A DNA stretch of 64,000 nucleotides from Mycobacterium sp. 1274756.6. Lineage in GTDB: Bacteria > Actinomycetota > Actinomycetes > Mycobacteriales > Mycobacteriaceae. Under the pieces are notes generated by a model. The model did no database searches and was not told where the DNA came from. It worked only from the letters and a program-made list of their open reading frames with translations. The position numbers and the translations under genes are program-made. This document shows, one piece after another, positions 29,141 to 37,321 of the stretch (positions are counted from its first letter, which is position 1; each line of letters opens with the position of its first letter). The stretch is from NCBI RefSeq assembly GCF_001668625.1, contig NZ_LZLJ01000018.1:1-64000 (forward strand). The letters run 5' to 3'.

Positions 29141-30275
29141 GGCTCTCCTTCTGCGGCTCGGCCTCGACATTCCACGGGTCGGTCCGGGTCGCGCTGACCC
29201 GCACCGGCAGCCGGTCACTGAACTCGGCGCGCAATATCTCGGCGGCTTGGTGGCACCAGGGGTACTCACTGGCCCAGTGTGCGACATCGACCAACGCCAC
29301 CGGCGAGGCGCGGCGGTGTTCGTCGGCCGGGTGGTGGCGCAGGTCCGCGGTGACGTAGGCGTGAACCCCGGCGGCGTCCACCGCGTCGAGCAGCGAGTCA
29401 CCGGCGCCGCCGCAGACCGCCACCCGCTCGACCGGGGCGTCCGGGTCGCCGGCGGCCCGCACCCCCCAGGAGGTGGCGGGCAGGCGGGAGCGGACCCGGG
29501 CGACGAACCGCGCCAGCGGCTCGGGTTCGGGCAGTACGGCGATGCGGCCCAGCCCGACGTCCGCCGGCGCGGGCACCAGGCTGAAGATGTCGAACGCCGG
29601 TTCTTCGTACGGGTGCGCCGCGCGCAGCGCCGCCAGCACCCGGCCCCGGATGCGGGCCGGTGCGATCGCCTCCACGCGGTCCTCGGTGACCTGTTCGACC
29701 GAGCCGACGCTGCCGATCGCGGGGTCGGCGCCCTCGTGCGGCAGGAACTGCCCGGTGCCGGTCACACTCCAGCTGCAGTGCGAGTAGTCGCCGATGCGGC
29801 CCGCACCCGCGGCGAACACCGCTTCGCGGACCGCGTCGGCGTTCTCCCGCGGCACGTAGATCACCCATTTCTCGGTGTCGGGGTCGGCGGGTGCGGGCTG
29901 CAGCACCCCTTCGACGGTCAGCCCGAGGGTGTCGGCCAGCGCGTCGGAGACTCCCGGCGCGGCCGAGTCGGCGTTGGTGTGCGCGGTGAACAGCGCCCGG
30001 CCGGTGCGGATCAGGCGGTGCACCAGCGCGCCCTTCGGCGTGCTGGCCGCCACCGTGTCCACCCCGCGCAGCAGCAGCGGATGGTGCGCCAGCAGCAGGG
30101 ACCGATCGGGCACCTCGTCGACCACCGCCGCGGTGGCGTCCACCGCGACCAGCACCGAGTCCAGCAGATCGTCGGGATCGCCGCAGACCAGCCCCACCGA
30201 ATCCCACGCCTGGGCCAGCTGCGGCGGGTAGGCCCGCTCCAGCGCGCCGATCACGTCGGCCAACCGCACCGTCAC
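29130..30275 (-). CDS. NIF3-like/GTP cyclohydrolase I type 2-like protein (Rv2230c-like)
   Basis: 381 residues starting with GTG ([18 protein letters not shown]). It has the NIF3 metal-binding motifs LLAHHPLLL near the N-terminus and [11 protein letters not shown] near the C-terminus, which form a dinuclear metal site in this family, with a PII-like insert between ([18 protein letters not shown]). AAGGAGA lies 8 bases upstream. The biochemical role of NIF3 proteins is unsettled. It is coupled to the CobC-like gene upstream (start/stop overlap). Confidence 0.92.
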   Translation of the reverse strand: MTVRLADVIGALERAYPPQLAQAWDSVGLVCGDPDDLLDSVLVAVDATAAVVDEVPDRSLLLAHHPLLLRGVDTVAASTPKGALVHRLIRTGRALFTAHTNADSAAPGVSDALADTLGLTVEGVLQPAPADPDTEKWVIYVPRENADAVREAVFAAGAGRIGDYSHCSWSVTGTGQFLPHEGADPAIGSVGSVEQVTEDRVEAIAPARIRGRVLAALRAAHPYEEPAFDIFSLVPAPADVGLGRIAVLPEPEPLARFVARVRSRLPATSWGVRAAGDPDAPVERVAVCGGAGDSLLDAVDAAGVHAYVTADLRHHPADEHRRASPVALVDVAHWASEYPWCHQAAEILRAEFSDRLPVRVSATRTDPWNVEAEPQKESHES

Positions 30276-31321
30276 GAAATCGCTCTCCTTTCCGGCATCT
30301 CCGCCAACGCGGCCACCAGCTGCGGCCACTCGGGGCGGACCGCCGCCCTCAGGTAGTCGCCGTCGAGGCCGACGAAGGTGTCGCAGCGGCGCACCGCGAT
30401 GTCGCGGGCCGCCAGATGCGCGCGCGCCCGCGTCGCATCCCTCACCTTGAACAGTACGAACGGCGCCGCGCCGGCCACCACCGCATGGCCGGCCGCCTGC
30501 AACCCGGCGACCATCTGCCGGCGCAATCCGACCAGCCGCTCGGCCTCCGCCGCCGCTTCGGCCACCGCATGCGGTGCGCAGCAGGCGGCGACGGCGGCGA
30601 GTTGCAGCGTGCCCAGCGGCCAGTGCGGGCGGCGGGCCGCGAGCCGGGCCAGCACCGCGGGTGGGCCGAGCGCGTAGCCGACCCGCAGCCCGGCCAGCCC
30701 CCAGGTCTTGGTGAGACTGCGCAGCACCACCACGTCGGGCAGCGACATCTCGGCCAGCGAGTCCGGCTCGCCGGGGATGGCGTCGGCGAACGCCTCGTCG
30801 ACCACCACGATCCGGCCCGGCCGCCGCAGCGCCAGCAGCTGCGCGCGGCGATGGGCCACTGCGGTCGGGTTGGTCGGGTTGCCGATGACCACCAGGTCGG
30901 CGTCGTCGGGGACCACCGCGCCCGGCAGGGTGAACGGCGGCGCCAACACGACGTGGCGGTAGGGCACCCCGGCCGCGTCGAACACGGCTTGCGGTTCGGT
31001 GAAAGACGGGGCGACCAGCGCGGCCAGCCGCGGGTCGAGCTGCGGCAGCAGGGCGAACCCTTCGGCCGCCCCGGCCAGCAACAGCACCTCGTCGGGGTCG
31101 CGGCGGTGCCGGGCGGCGACGGCCGCCACGGCGGCCCGCTGTTCGGCCTCGCCCGGGTAGCGGGCCAGCTCCGGCAGCCGGTCGGCCAGCCGGTCGAGCA
31201 GCCAGGCCGGGGGCCGGCGGCGTCGCACGTTGACGGCGAAGTCCAGCATTCCGGGCGTGACGGCCTGATCACCGTGGTAGCGCGGCGCGCTCACATCCAG
31301 ACTCGCCACACCCGCAAACAT
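30272..31321 (-). CDS. cobC: Class I/II PLP aminotransferase, CobC/HisC-like (Rv2231c-like)
   Basis: 349 residues. The PLP lysine lies in [15 protein letters not shown], with the cofactor motif VIGNPTNPT and VVVDEAFAD before it. Family members include L-threonine-O-3-phosphate decarboxylase (aminopropanol arm of cobalamin) and histidinol-phosphate aminotransferase. The nearby alpha-ribazole-phosphatase-like domain and cobD favour the cobalamin role; this is inference from context. Divergent from ptkA. Confidence 0.85.
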   Translation of the reverse strand: MFAGVASLDVSAPRYHGDQAVTPGMLDFAVNVRRRRPPAWLLDRLADRLPELARYPGEAEQRAAVAAVAARHRRDPDEVLLLAGAAEGFALLPQLDPRLAALVAPSFTEPQAVFDAAGVPYRHVVLAPPFTLPGAVVPDDADLVVIGNPTNPTAVAHRRAQLLALRRPGRIVVVDEAFADAIPGEPDSLAEMSLPDVVVLRSLTKTWGLAGLRVGYALGPPAVLARLAARRPHWPLGTLQLAAVAACCAPHAVAEAAAEAERLVGLRRQMVAGLQAAGHAVVAGAAPFVLFKVRDATRARAHLAARDIAVRRCDTFVGLDGDYLRAAVRPEWPQLVAALAEMPERRAIS

Positions 31322-31369
31322 AGTGCTCCTGGCAGCGGGCCGGTCGGGCACATCGGGGAGAATGGGCAC

Positions 31370-32026
31370 GTGACGCGCCCGCACTTGGTCATCTTCGATC
31401 TGGATGGCACCCTCACCGACTCCGCCGCCGGGGTGGTGTCGAGCTTCCGGCATGCGCTGGACCACGTCGGGGCCGCCGTCCCGGCCGGGGATCTGGCGGG
31501 CGCGCTGGTCGGCCCGCCGATGCACCACACCCTGACCGCGATGGGCCTGGGGGCGCGCACCGACGCCGCGATCGCCGCGTATCGCGCCGACTACTCGCGC
31601 CGGGGCTGGGCGATCAACCGCGTCTTCGACGGGATCGAACCGCTGCTGGCCGACCTGCGGGCGGTCGGGGTGCGGCTGGCGCTCGCCACCTCCAAGGCCG
31701 AGCCGACCGCGCGGCGGGTTTTGGAGCATTTCGAGCTGGACCACTATTTCGAGGTGGTCGCCGGGGCCAGCCCGGACGGGTCCCGCGCCGTCAAGGCCGA
31801 CGTGGTGGCCCACGCGTTGGCTCAGCTGGCCCCGCTGCCGGACCGGATCGTGATGGTCGGTGACCGGCGGCACGATGTGGACGGTGCCGCCGCCCACGGC
31901 ATCGACACCGTCGTCGTGGAGTGGGGTTACGGGCAGTCGGATGTCTTCGGCGACTCCCCCTTCGTCGCGACACGTGTCGCGACGGTCGCCGAGCTACGGG
32001 AGGTACTCGATGTCACAGGCCGCTGA
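31370..32026 (+). CDS. ptkA: HAD-family protein PtkA (protein tyrosine kinase A-like)
   Basis: 218 residues. HAD motif I is DLDGTL (Asp10, Asp12), motif II is LATSKAEPTARRVL, and motif IV is MVGDRRHDVDGAAAHG. In M. tuberculosis this protein phosphorylates tyrosines and acts on the neighbouring phosphatase PtpA. Here the frame opens directly at the HAD domain (GTG, TRPHLVIFD) and lacks the disordered ~70-residue N-terminal extension of the M. tuberculosis protein. Overlaps ptpA by 17 bases. Confidence 0.88.
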   Translation: MTRPHLVIFDLDGTLTDSAAGVVSSFRHALDHVGAAVPAGDLAGALVGPPMHHTLTAMGLGARTDAAIAAYRADYSRRGWAINRVFDGIEPLLADLRAVGVRLALATSKAEPTARRVLEHFELDHYFEVVAGASPDGSRAVKADVVAHALAQLAPLPDRIVMVGDRRHDVDGAAAHGIDTVVVEWGYGQSDVFGDSPFVATRVATVAELREVLDVTGR

Positions 32027-32513
32027 TCGGCGTCTGCACGTCACGTTCATCTGCACGGGCAACATCTGCCGCTCGCCGATGGCCGAGAAGATGTTCGCCC
32101 ACCAGATCAGCCAACGCGGCTTGCACGACGTCGTGCGGATCTCCAGCGCCGGGACCGCCGACTGGCATGTCGGCAAGGGCGCCGACGAACGCACCAACCA
32201 GGTGTTGCGCGCCCGGGGCTACCCCACCGAGCACCGGGCCGCCCACGTCGGCGCCGACCACCTGGCCGCCGACCTGCTGGTGGCGGCCGGACGCAACCAT
32301 GTCCGGCTGCTCCACCAACTCGGCGCCGCGACCGGCCGGGTCAAAATGCTGCGGTCGTTCGACCCGCGGTCGGGCGCGGTGGCGCTCGACGTCGAGGACC
32401 CCTACTACGGGGACCTGACCGATTTCGAGGAGGCGTTCACCGTCATCGAAGCGGCGCTGCCGGGGCTGCACCGCTGGGTCGACCAGCGACTCACCGACGG
32501 CGAGGGGGGTTGA
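32010..32513 (+). CDS. ptpA: Low molecular weight protein tyrosine phosphatase
   Basis: 167 residues. P-loop C-x5-R-S is ICTGNICRSPMAE, with nucleophile Cys15 and Arg21; the general-acid aspartate is in VEDPYYGD. In M. tuberculosis the secreted PtpA blocks phagosome acidification. The ATG lies inside the end of ptkA and the stop overlaps the start of the SURF1 gene (TGATG), so the three genes are translationally coupled. Confidence 0.96.
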   Translation: MSQAADRRLHVTFICTGNICRSPMAEKMFAHQISQRGLHDVVRISSAGTADWHVGKGADERTNQVLRARGYPTEHRAAHVGADHLAADLLVAAGRNHVRLLHQLGAATGRVKMLRSFDPRSGAVALDVEDPYYGDLTDFEEAFTVIEAALPGLHRWVDQRLTDGEGG

Positions 32514-33322
32514 TGCGGCGGTTGGGATTCCTACTGCGGCCGGGCTGGCTGGCCCTGGGTGTGGTGGTGGTCGCGTTCACCTATCTGGCGTTCACCGTGC
32601 TCGCGCCGTGGCAGCTGGGCAAGAACACCGAGACGTCGCGGGAGAACAGCCAGATCGCGCACTCGCTGACCGCCGATCCCGTCCCGGTGACCACGCTGCT
32701 GCCCGAGCAGGATTCGGCCGCACCCGAGGAACGCTGGCGGCGGGTGACGGCTACCGGCCATTACCTGCCCGACAAGCAGGTGCTGGTGCGGATGCGGGTC
32801 ATCGACGGCCAGCCCGCCTTCGAGGTGCTGACCCCGTTCGTGGTCGACGCCGGCCCGACCGTGCTGGTCAACCGCGGCTTCGTGCGCCCCGAGCAGGGCT
32901 CGCAGGTGCCGCCGATCCCGGCGCCCCCGGCGCAGACCGTGTCGATCACCGCGCGGCTGCGCAACCCCGAGGGGGTGGCGCCCGGGAAGGAGCCGCTGGT
33001 CGGCGACGGGTTTCCGCAGGTGTACACCATCGACACCGGGCAGGTCGGGGAGCTCACCGGGGTGCCGCTGGCCGGCTCGTATCTGCAGCTCGTCGACGAC
33101 CAGCCCGGCGGCCTGGGGGTGCTGAGCCTGCCGCAGCTGGACGCCGGGCCGTTCCTGTCCTACGGCATCCAGTGGATCGCGTTCGGGATTTTCGCACCGA
33201 TCGCGTTGGGCTACTTCGCCTATGCCGAGCTGCGGGCGCGTCGCCGCGAGCGGGCGGCCGCCGCCGCGCCGCCGCAGACGGTGGAGGAGAAACTGGCCGA
33301 CCGCTACGGCCGTCGGCGCTGA
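32513..33322 (+). CDS. SURF1 family cytochrome oxidase assembly protein (Rv2235-like)
   Basis: 269 residues with a membrane segment near each end (about 10-30 and 222-242) and a periplasmic domain between, the SURF1 topology. It contains the family motif APWQLGKN after the first segment and LVNRGFVRP in the middle. It assists haem a insertion into aa3-type oxidase. The last 19 bases overlap the convergent cobD gene. Confidence 0.92.
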   Translation: MRRLGFLLRPGWLALGVVVVAFTYLAFTVLAPWQLGKNTETSRENSQIAHSLTADPVPVTTLLPEQDSAAPEERWRRVTATGHYLPDKQVLVRMRVIDGQPAFEVLTPFVVDAGPTVLVNRGFVRPEQGSQVPPIPAPPAQTVSITARLRNPEGVAPGKEPLVGDGFPQVYTIDTGQVGELTGVPLAGSYLQLVDDQPGGLGVLSLPQLDAGPFLSYGIQWIAFGIFAPIALGYFAYAELRARRRERAAAAAPPQTVEEKLADRYGRRR

Positions 33323-34251
33323 GCCGCCAGCGCACCGGCGATCAGCACGGCCGCGGCCTGCACCGCCCGGGACAACCGCACCGCCCGCCGCAGATCGGTC
33401 ACCTGCGGGGCGGGCCCGTCGCCGAGGGTGGGCCGGATCTCCAGCCCGTAGCGGTACGGGGTGGGGCCCCCCAGCCGGATGTCCAGCGCTCCGGCGAACG
33501 CGGCCTCCACCACCCCGGCGTTCGGGCTGGGATGACGTGCCGCGTCCGACCGCCAGACGGCGAACGCGGCGCCGGACCGCCCGTCCACGATCGGCGCGCA
33601 CACCGCGGTGAGCACGGCGGTCACCCGGGCGGCCAGATGGTTGGCGAGGTCGTCGAGACGTGCTGCCGCCCAACCGAATCGAGCGTAACGCGGGGAGCGG
33701 TGCCCGATCATCGCGTCCAGCGTGTTGATGCCGCGGTAGGCCAGCACGGCGGGCACCCCGCCGAGCGCGGCCCACAGCAGCGGCGCCACGTGCGCGTCGG
33801 CGGTGTTCTCCGCCACCGACTCCACCGCCGCCCGGGCCAGCCCTGCGGCGTCGAGGGCCGCCGGGTCGCGGCCGCACAGGGATGGCAGCAGCCGGCGGGC
33901 GGCGTCGAGGTCGCCGGCGTCGAGCAGGTCGGCCATCACCAGTCCGGTGTTGCCCAGCGTGGTGCCGCCCAGGGCCACCCAGGTCGCCGCGGCGGTGGCG
34001 ATCAACTGGCCGGCGGCCGTCGGCCGGGCCCGCCCGACAGCCCAGCCCAGCCCGGCCAGGCCGCCGATCAGGACGGCGACGTGCGCCGCACCCGCGAGCC
34101 GGTTGTCACGGTAGGTCGCGCGTTCCAGCACCGCGGCGACCTGCCCGAATCCGGCGACCGGGTGACCGCGTCGGGGGTCGCCGACCGCCGCGTCGAGCAG
34201 GTAGCCGAGGGCGATCCCGGCCGCCCGCGGTTGCTGTTTGGGCGCAAACAC
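33304..34251 (-). CDS. cobD: Adenosylcobinamide-phosphate synthase (CobD/CbiB)
   Basis: Attaches the aminopropanol arm to adenosylcobyrinic acid. 315 residues, integral membrane, with several hydrophobic helices and the conserved segments LLDAAVGDPRRGHPVAGFG near the N-terminus, AVESVAENTADAHVAPLLW and YRGINTLDAMIGHRSPRY. Together with the CobC-like genes it points to a cobalamin cluster. The 3' end overlaps the SURF1 gene on the other strand. Confidence 0.95.
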   Translation of the reverse strand: MFAPKQQPRAAGIALGYLLDAAVGDPRRGHPVAGFGQVAAVLERATYRDNRLAGAAHVAVLIGGLAGLGWAVGRARPTAAGQLIATAAATWVALGGTTLGNTGLVMADLLDAGDLDAARRLLPSLCGRDPAALDAAGLARAAVESVAENTADAHVAPLLWAALGGVPAVLAYRGINTLDAMIGHRSPRYARFGWAAARLDDLANHLAARVTAVLTAVCAPIVDGRSGAAFAVWRSDAARHPSPNAGVVEAAFAGALDIRLGGPTPYRYGLEIRPTLGDGPAPQVTDLRRAVRLSRAVQAAAVLIAGALAAQRRRP

Positions 34252-34300
34252 CCCGGCAGCGTCTCATATTTGATGTACTCGGGATCGTGGAGCGACGTCG

Positions 34301-35113
34301 ATGACGACGACCGCCACCAGGGTCGTCGACCTGCTCACGCCGGCCGGGCTGCTGTTGCCCGCGGCGAACGTGATCATGCAGTTGTCGCTGCCGGCCGTCG
34401 GCTACGGGGTGCAGGAGAGCCGGGTCGACAGCGGCAACGTCTACCTGCATCCGTTCAAGCGGGCGCGTACCACCGGCACCTATCTGGCGGTCGCCACCCT
34501 GGGTAGCGACGCCGAGCGAAACCGTTACCGCGAAGCGGTCGACGTGGTGCACCGCGAGGTGCGTTCCACCCCGCAGAGTCCGGTGCGCTACAACGCCTTC
34601 GATCCCAAACTGCAGCTGTGGGTGGCGGCGTGCCTCTACCGCTTCTTCGTCGACCAGTACGAGACGCTGCACGGCCCGCTCGACGCGGCCACCGCCGACG
34701 CGGTCTACGCCGACGCGCAGCATCTGGGGACCACCTTGCAGGTGCGTCCGGAGATGTGGCCGGCGGATCGGGCGGCGTTCGAGGAGTACTGGCAGCGGAC
34801 GCTGGCCGACCTGCGCATCGACCCGCCGGTGCGCGACCATCTGCGCGGGGTGGCCGCGATGGTGTTCTTGCCCTGGCCGCTGCGGCTGCTCGGCCCGTTC
34901 AACCTCTTCGCGACAACCGGGTTTCTGCCGCCGGCGTTCCGGGAGATGATGGCGCTGGACTGGACGCCCGCCCAGCAACGCCGCTTCGAGTGGCTGGTGA
35001 CCGCACTGCGGCTGGCCGACCGGGTCATCCCCCGCAAGGCGTGGCTGGTGAGCTACCACGCGTTCCTGTGGGACATGCGGCTGCGCAGGCGGCTGGGCCT
35101 GCCGCTGGTGTGA
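34301..35113 (+). CDS. DUF2236 (MpaB/Lcp-type oxygenase fold) protein
   Basis: 270 residues. The pattern [20 protein letters not shown]...VVHREVR is the core of DUF2236, a helical fold shared with latex-clearing protein and MpaB, some of which bind haem. [22 protein letters not shown] is also typical. Its position matches Rv2237. No membrane signal peptide. Enzyme activity is unknown. Confidence 0.8.
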   Translation: MTTTATRVVDLLTPAGLLLPAANVIMQLSLPAVGYGVQESRVDSGNVYLHPFKRARTTGTYLAVATLGSDAERNRYREAVDVVHREVRSTPQSPVRYNAFDPKLQLWVAACLYRFFVDQYETLHGPLDAATADAVYADAQHLGTTLQVRPEMWPADRAAFEEYWQRTLADLRIDPPVRDHLRGVAAMVFLPWPLRLLGPFNLFATTGFLPPAFREMMALDWTPAQQRRFEWLVTALRLADRVIPRKAWLVSYHAFLWDMRLRRRLGLPLV

Positions 35114-35120
35114 TCACGCG

Positions 35121-36284
35121 TCACCCGGCGGTGCGGGGCGGCAGCGGCGCGATCGCGGTCACCGCATCGGCGATATGGGTGCGGTGGCCCTCCGCGTCGA
35201 TGAAGACCAGGGTGCCGTGCGGCACCTCGCCGGGCCGGCCGTCCGGGGCCACGACCGCAAGCCGGCCGCCGGCCAGCGGAAGGGCGAGGATCGCCGGGCC
35301 GCCGGTGTCCAGTTGGGACCAGCTGCCGTCCTGGTAGGCCCAGACCGACGGGGGTGGGCCGTCGTCGCCGTGGTCGGTGCCGCACCGGGTGGGTGTGTAG
35401 GCGACGTAGGCGGTGCCGTTGTTGCCCCACCACGCGCGGGTGGCGCGCAGGTGATCTCGCGGGTCGGGTGCCGGCGGGTGGATGCGGGTGGTCTGCGCGG
35501 AGGGCAGGTCGATCAGGTCCACCGGCGCGTAGCCGGGGGCTGCGGCGCAGCCGCCGGGCTGGCCGGCCGGCGCTACGCCGTTGAGCACCACCCGGTCGCC
35601 GTCGGGGTTCAGCACCGCCCAGACGTCGATCGCCCGGTCGAATCCGCCGTATCGGCCCAGGCCGGTGGTGGTCCCGTCCAGCCGCGCCCGGAACAGCGTC
35701 TGGGGGTGCGCCCACGGTTGCCCGTCGACCGGGATTTCCGGGTCGAGACCGAAGAAGAGGTACTCCCCCGGCGCGGCGTCGAGGAAATAGGAGTACGGGG
35801 TGGCCCGCGGTTCGGCCGGAGGCGGCTGGGGCAGCTGAATCCACCCGAGGGTGCGCAGCGTCGGCTCGGGTGCGGCGAGATCGATCGCGCGTACCTCGGC
35901 CCGCTCGGCCTGCCCGCCGTCGGGGTCGGCGGCGAACCAGCCGATCAGGCTGGCGCCCAGCGCGACCGGCGCACACGGAGCGGTACACGGAATCTCACGG
36001 TGGTGCAGGCTTCGGGTGTCGAGCACCGAGATCGAGGAAGTCCCCGCCGCGTAGAGGAACCGGCCGTCTTTGGTGAGCGGGATCCGGTCGGCGCCGGTCC
36101 CGGTGGATTCGCGCTGCAGGCGCGCGACCACGGTGACGCCGTCGACGACGACGAGTTCGCGGTCGGTTTGGAACACGAATCGGTCGGTGCCGTCCGCCGG
36201 TCCCGGGCGATCCCTGTCCTGGCAGCCGACCAGGCTCGCGGCCGCCAGCAACAGCGTCACCGCCAGCCGCAGCCACACCGTCAC
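35121..36284 (-). CDS. Putative beta-propeller-like lipoprotein
   Basis: 387 residues. The signal is MTVWLRLAVTLLLAAASLVGC, with a lipobox cysteine at residue 21. The mature part is rich in beta-strand repeats (for example GRFLYAAGTSSISVLDTRS and GGRLAVVAPDG) that resemble propeller blades, with several cysteines that could form disulfides. No enzyme motif was recognised. Convergent with the DUF2236 gene and divergent from ureA, sharing the 194-base gap before the urease genes. Confidence 0.8.
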   Translation of the reverse strand: MTVWLRLAVTLLLAAASLVGCQDRDRPGPADGTDRFVFQTDRELVVVDGVTVVARLQRESTGTGADRIPLTKDGRFLYAAGTSSISVLDTRSLHHREIPCTAPCAPVALGASLIGWFAADPDGGQAERAEVRAIDLAAPEPTLRTLGWIQLPQPPPAEPRATPYSYFLDAAPGEYLFFGLDPEIPVDGQPWAHPQTLFRARLDGTTTGLGRYGGFDRAIDVWAVLNPDGDRVVLNGVAPAGQPGGCAAAPGYAPVDLIDLPSAQTTRIHPPAPDPRDHLRATRAWWGNNGTAYVAYTPTRCGTDHGDDGPPPSVWAYQDGSWSQLDTGGPAILALPLAGGRLAVVAPDGRPGEVPHGTLVFIDAEGHRTHIADAVTAIAPLPPRTAG

Positions 36285-36478
36285 CCCGAGATCATCGCAT
36301 CACCGGCGACGCGCTCATGCCGCATCGCCGGAAGCGAGCCGGCAACCGGCGCGCGGGCCGAATATCCGATCGGTTGACGAAGGTTTACCGCCGGAGACCT
36401 CGGGTATGTCCCGCGCACAGCCAGTTCCGACCAAGCCCTTCCGCCCGTTCGGGGCGGGCAGGGGAATGGAGGCGTCCG

Positions 36479-36871
36479 GTGGCGAGAAAACAGGACAAGT
36501 CGAAGAAATCCGGGAACTCCACCATGGAGACGGCGTCGACCCCGGCGACCGAGACGTGGGTGTCATCGATGATGCTGACCCCACGCGAGACCGAGAAACT
36601 GATCATCTACCAGGTGGCCGAGTTAGCGCGCCGGCGCAAGGAGCGCGGCACCAAACTCAACCTGCCCGAGTCGATCGCGTTGATCTGTGAGGCGCTGTTG
36701 GAGTCGGCTCGCGACGGCGCGTCGCTGGCCGACACCCAGGAACTCGGCAAACGGATCCTCACCCGCGACGATGTGATGCCCGGCGTGCCGGAGATGGCGA
36801 CGCTGGTTCAGGTGGAAGCCACCTTCTTGACCGGAACCCAACTGATTTCGGTGCAAAACCCCATCTCTTGA
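36479..36871 (+). CDS. ureA: Urease gamma subunit with N-terminal extension
   Basis: 130 residues against ~100 usual. From about residue 32 it is a clear UreA: MLTPRETEKLIIYQVAELAR, KLNLPESIALICEALLE, and the closing VEATFLTGTQLISVQNPI. The preceding ~31 residues (MARKQDKSKKSGNS...) are lysine-rich and not part of the urease fold. The GTG at 36479 was chosen because GGAGG lies 7 bases upstream; the internal ATG pair near 36569 has no such signal. First gene of a three-gene urease operon with no accessory genes. Confidence 0.9.
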   Translation: MARKQDKSKKSGNSTMETASTPATETWVSSMMLTPRETEKLIIYQVAELARRRKERGTKLNLPESIALICEALLESARDGASLADTQELGKRILTRDDVMPGVPEMATLVQVEATFLTGTQLISVQNPIS

Positions 36872-36913
36872 CCGCTCGCCGGCAGGAGTTTCCCCGCTAT
36901 TGGAGGCCACGAC

Positions 36914-37321
36914 ATGATCCCTGGTGAATGGTTGCTCTCCGACGAGCCCGTCGAGATCAACGCGGGGCGCCCCACGGTGTCCCTGACTGTCCACAACACC
37001 AGCGAACGCTCGGTTCAGATCGGTTCGCACTACCACTTCTTCGAGGTCAACAAGGCGTTGGACTTCGACCGCGACCAGGCGTTGGGCAAGCGGCTGAACG
37101 TTCCGGCCGGTCAGGCCGTCCGGTTCGAGCCCGGGGAGACCAAGGAGGTCGAGCTGGTCGACTACGGCGGTGCGCGCCGCATCGTCGGGTTCAACGGGCT
37201 GGTCGGCGGATCGACCGTCGGGCACCACGTCCGAGCACGCGCCCACCGCAAGGCGGCCGAACTCGGCTTCCTGGGTGTGCAGGACCCGAGCACCGCCGAC
37301 ACCACGAAGGAGTCGAAATGA
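36914..37321 (+). CDS. ureB: Urease beta subunit
   Basis: 135 residues. Starts [20 protein letters not shown] and carries the urease beta motifs [21 protein letters not shown] and [19 protein letters not shown]. The C-terminus extends ~25 residues past the core fold ([18 protein letters not shown]). GGAGG precedes the ATG. Forms the alpha/beta/gamma trimer with UreA and UreC. Its stop overlaps the ureC start (ATGA). Confidence 0.95.
   Translation: MIPGEWLLSDEPVEINAGRPTVSLTVHNTSERSVQIGSHYHFFEVNKALDFDRDQALGKRLNVPAGQAVRFEPGETKEVELVDYGGARRIVGFNGLVGGSTVGHHVRARAHRKAAELGFLGVQDPSTADTTKESK

Noticed and set aside
27897..30356. 819-codon plus-strand open frame
   Set aside because: Runs antisense to four well-supported minus-strand genes and is Arg/Ser-rich low-complexity.
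33323..34300. Cobalamin riboswitch near cobD or the CobC-like gene
   Set aside because: The gaps are too short and no B12-box-like sequence was seen.
36374..36410. TTGACG and TATGTC as a promoter for the urease operon
   Set aside because: The spacing of 25 bases is too long for a standard -35/-10 pair; no other convincing element was found in the 194-base gap.
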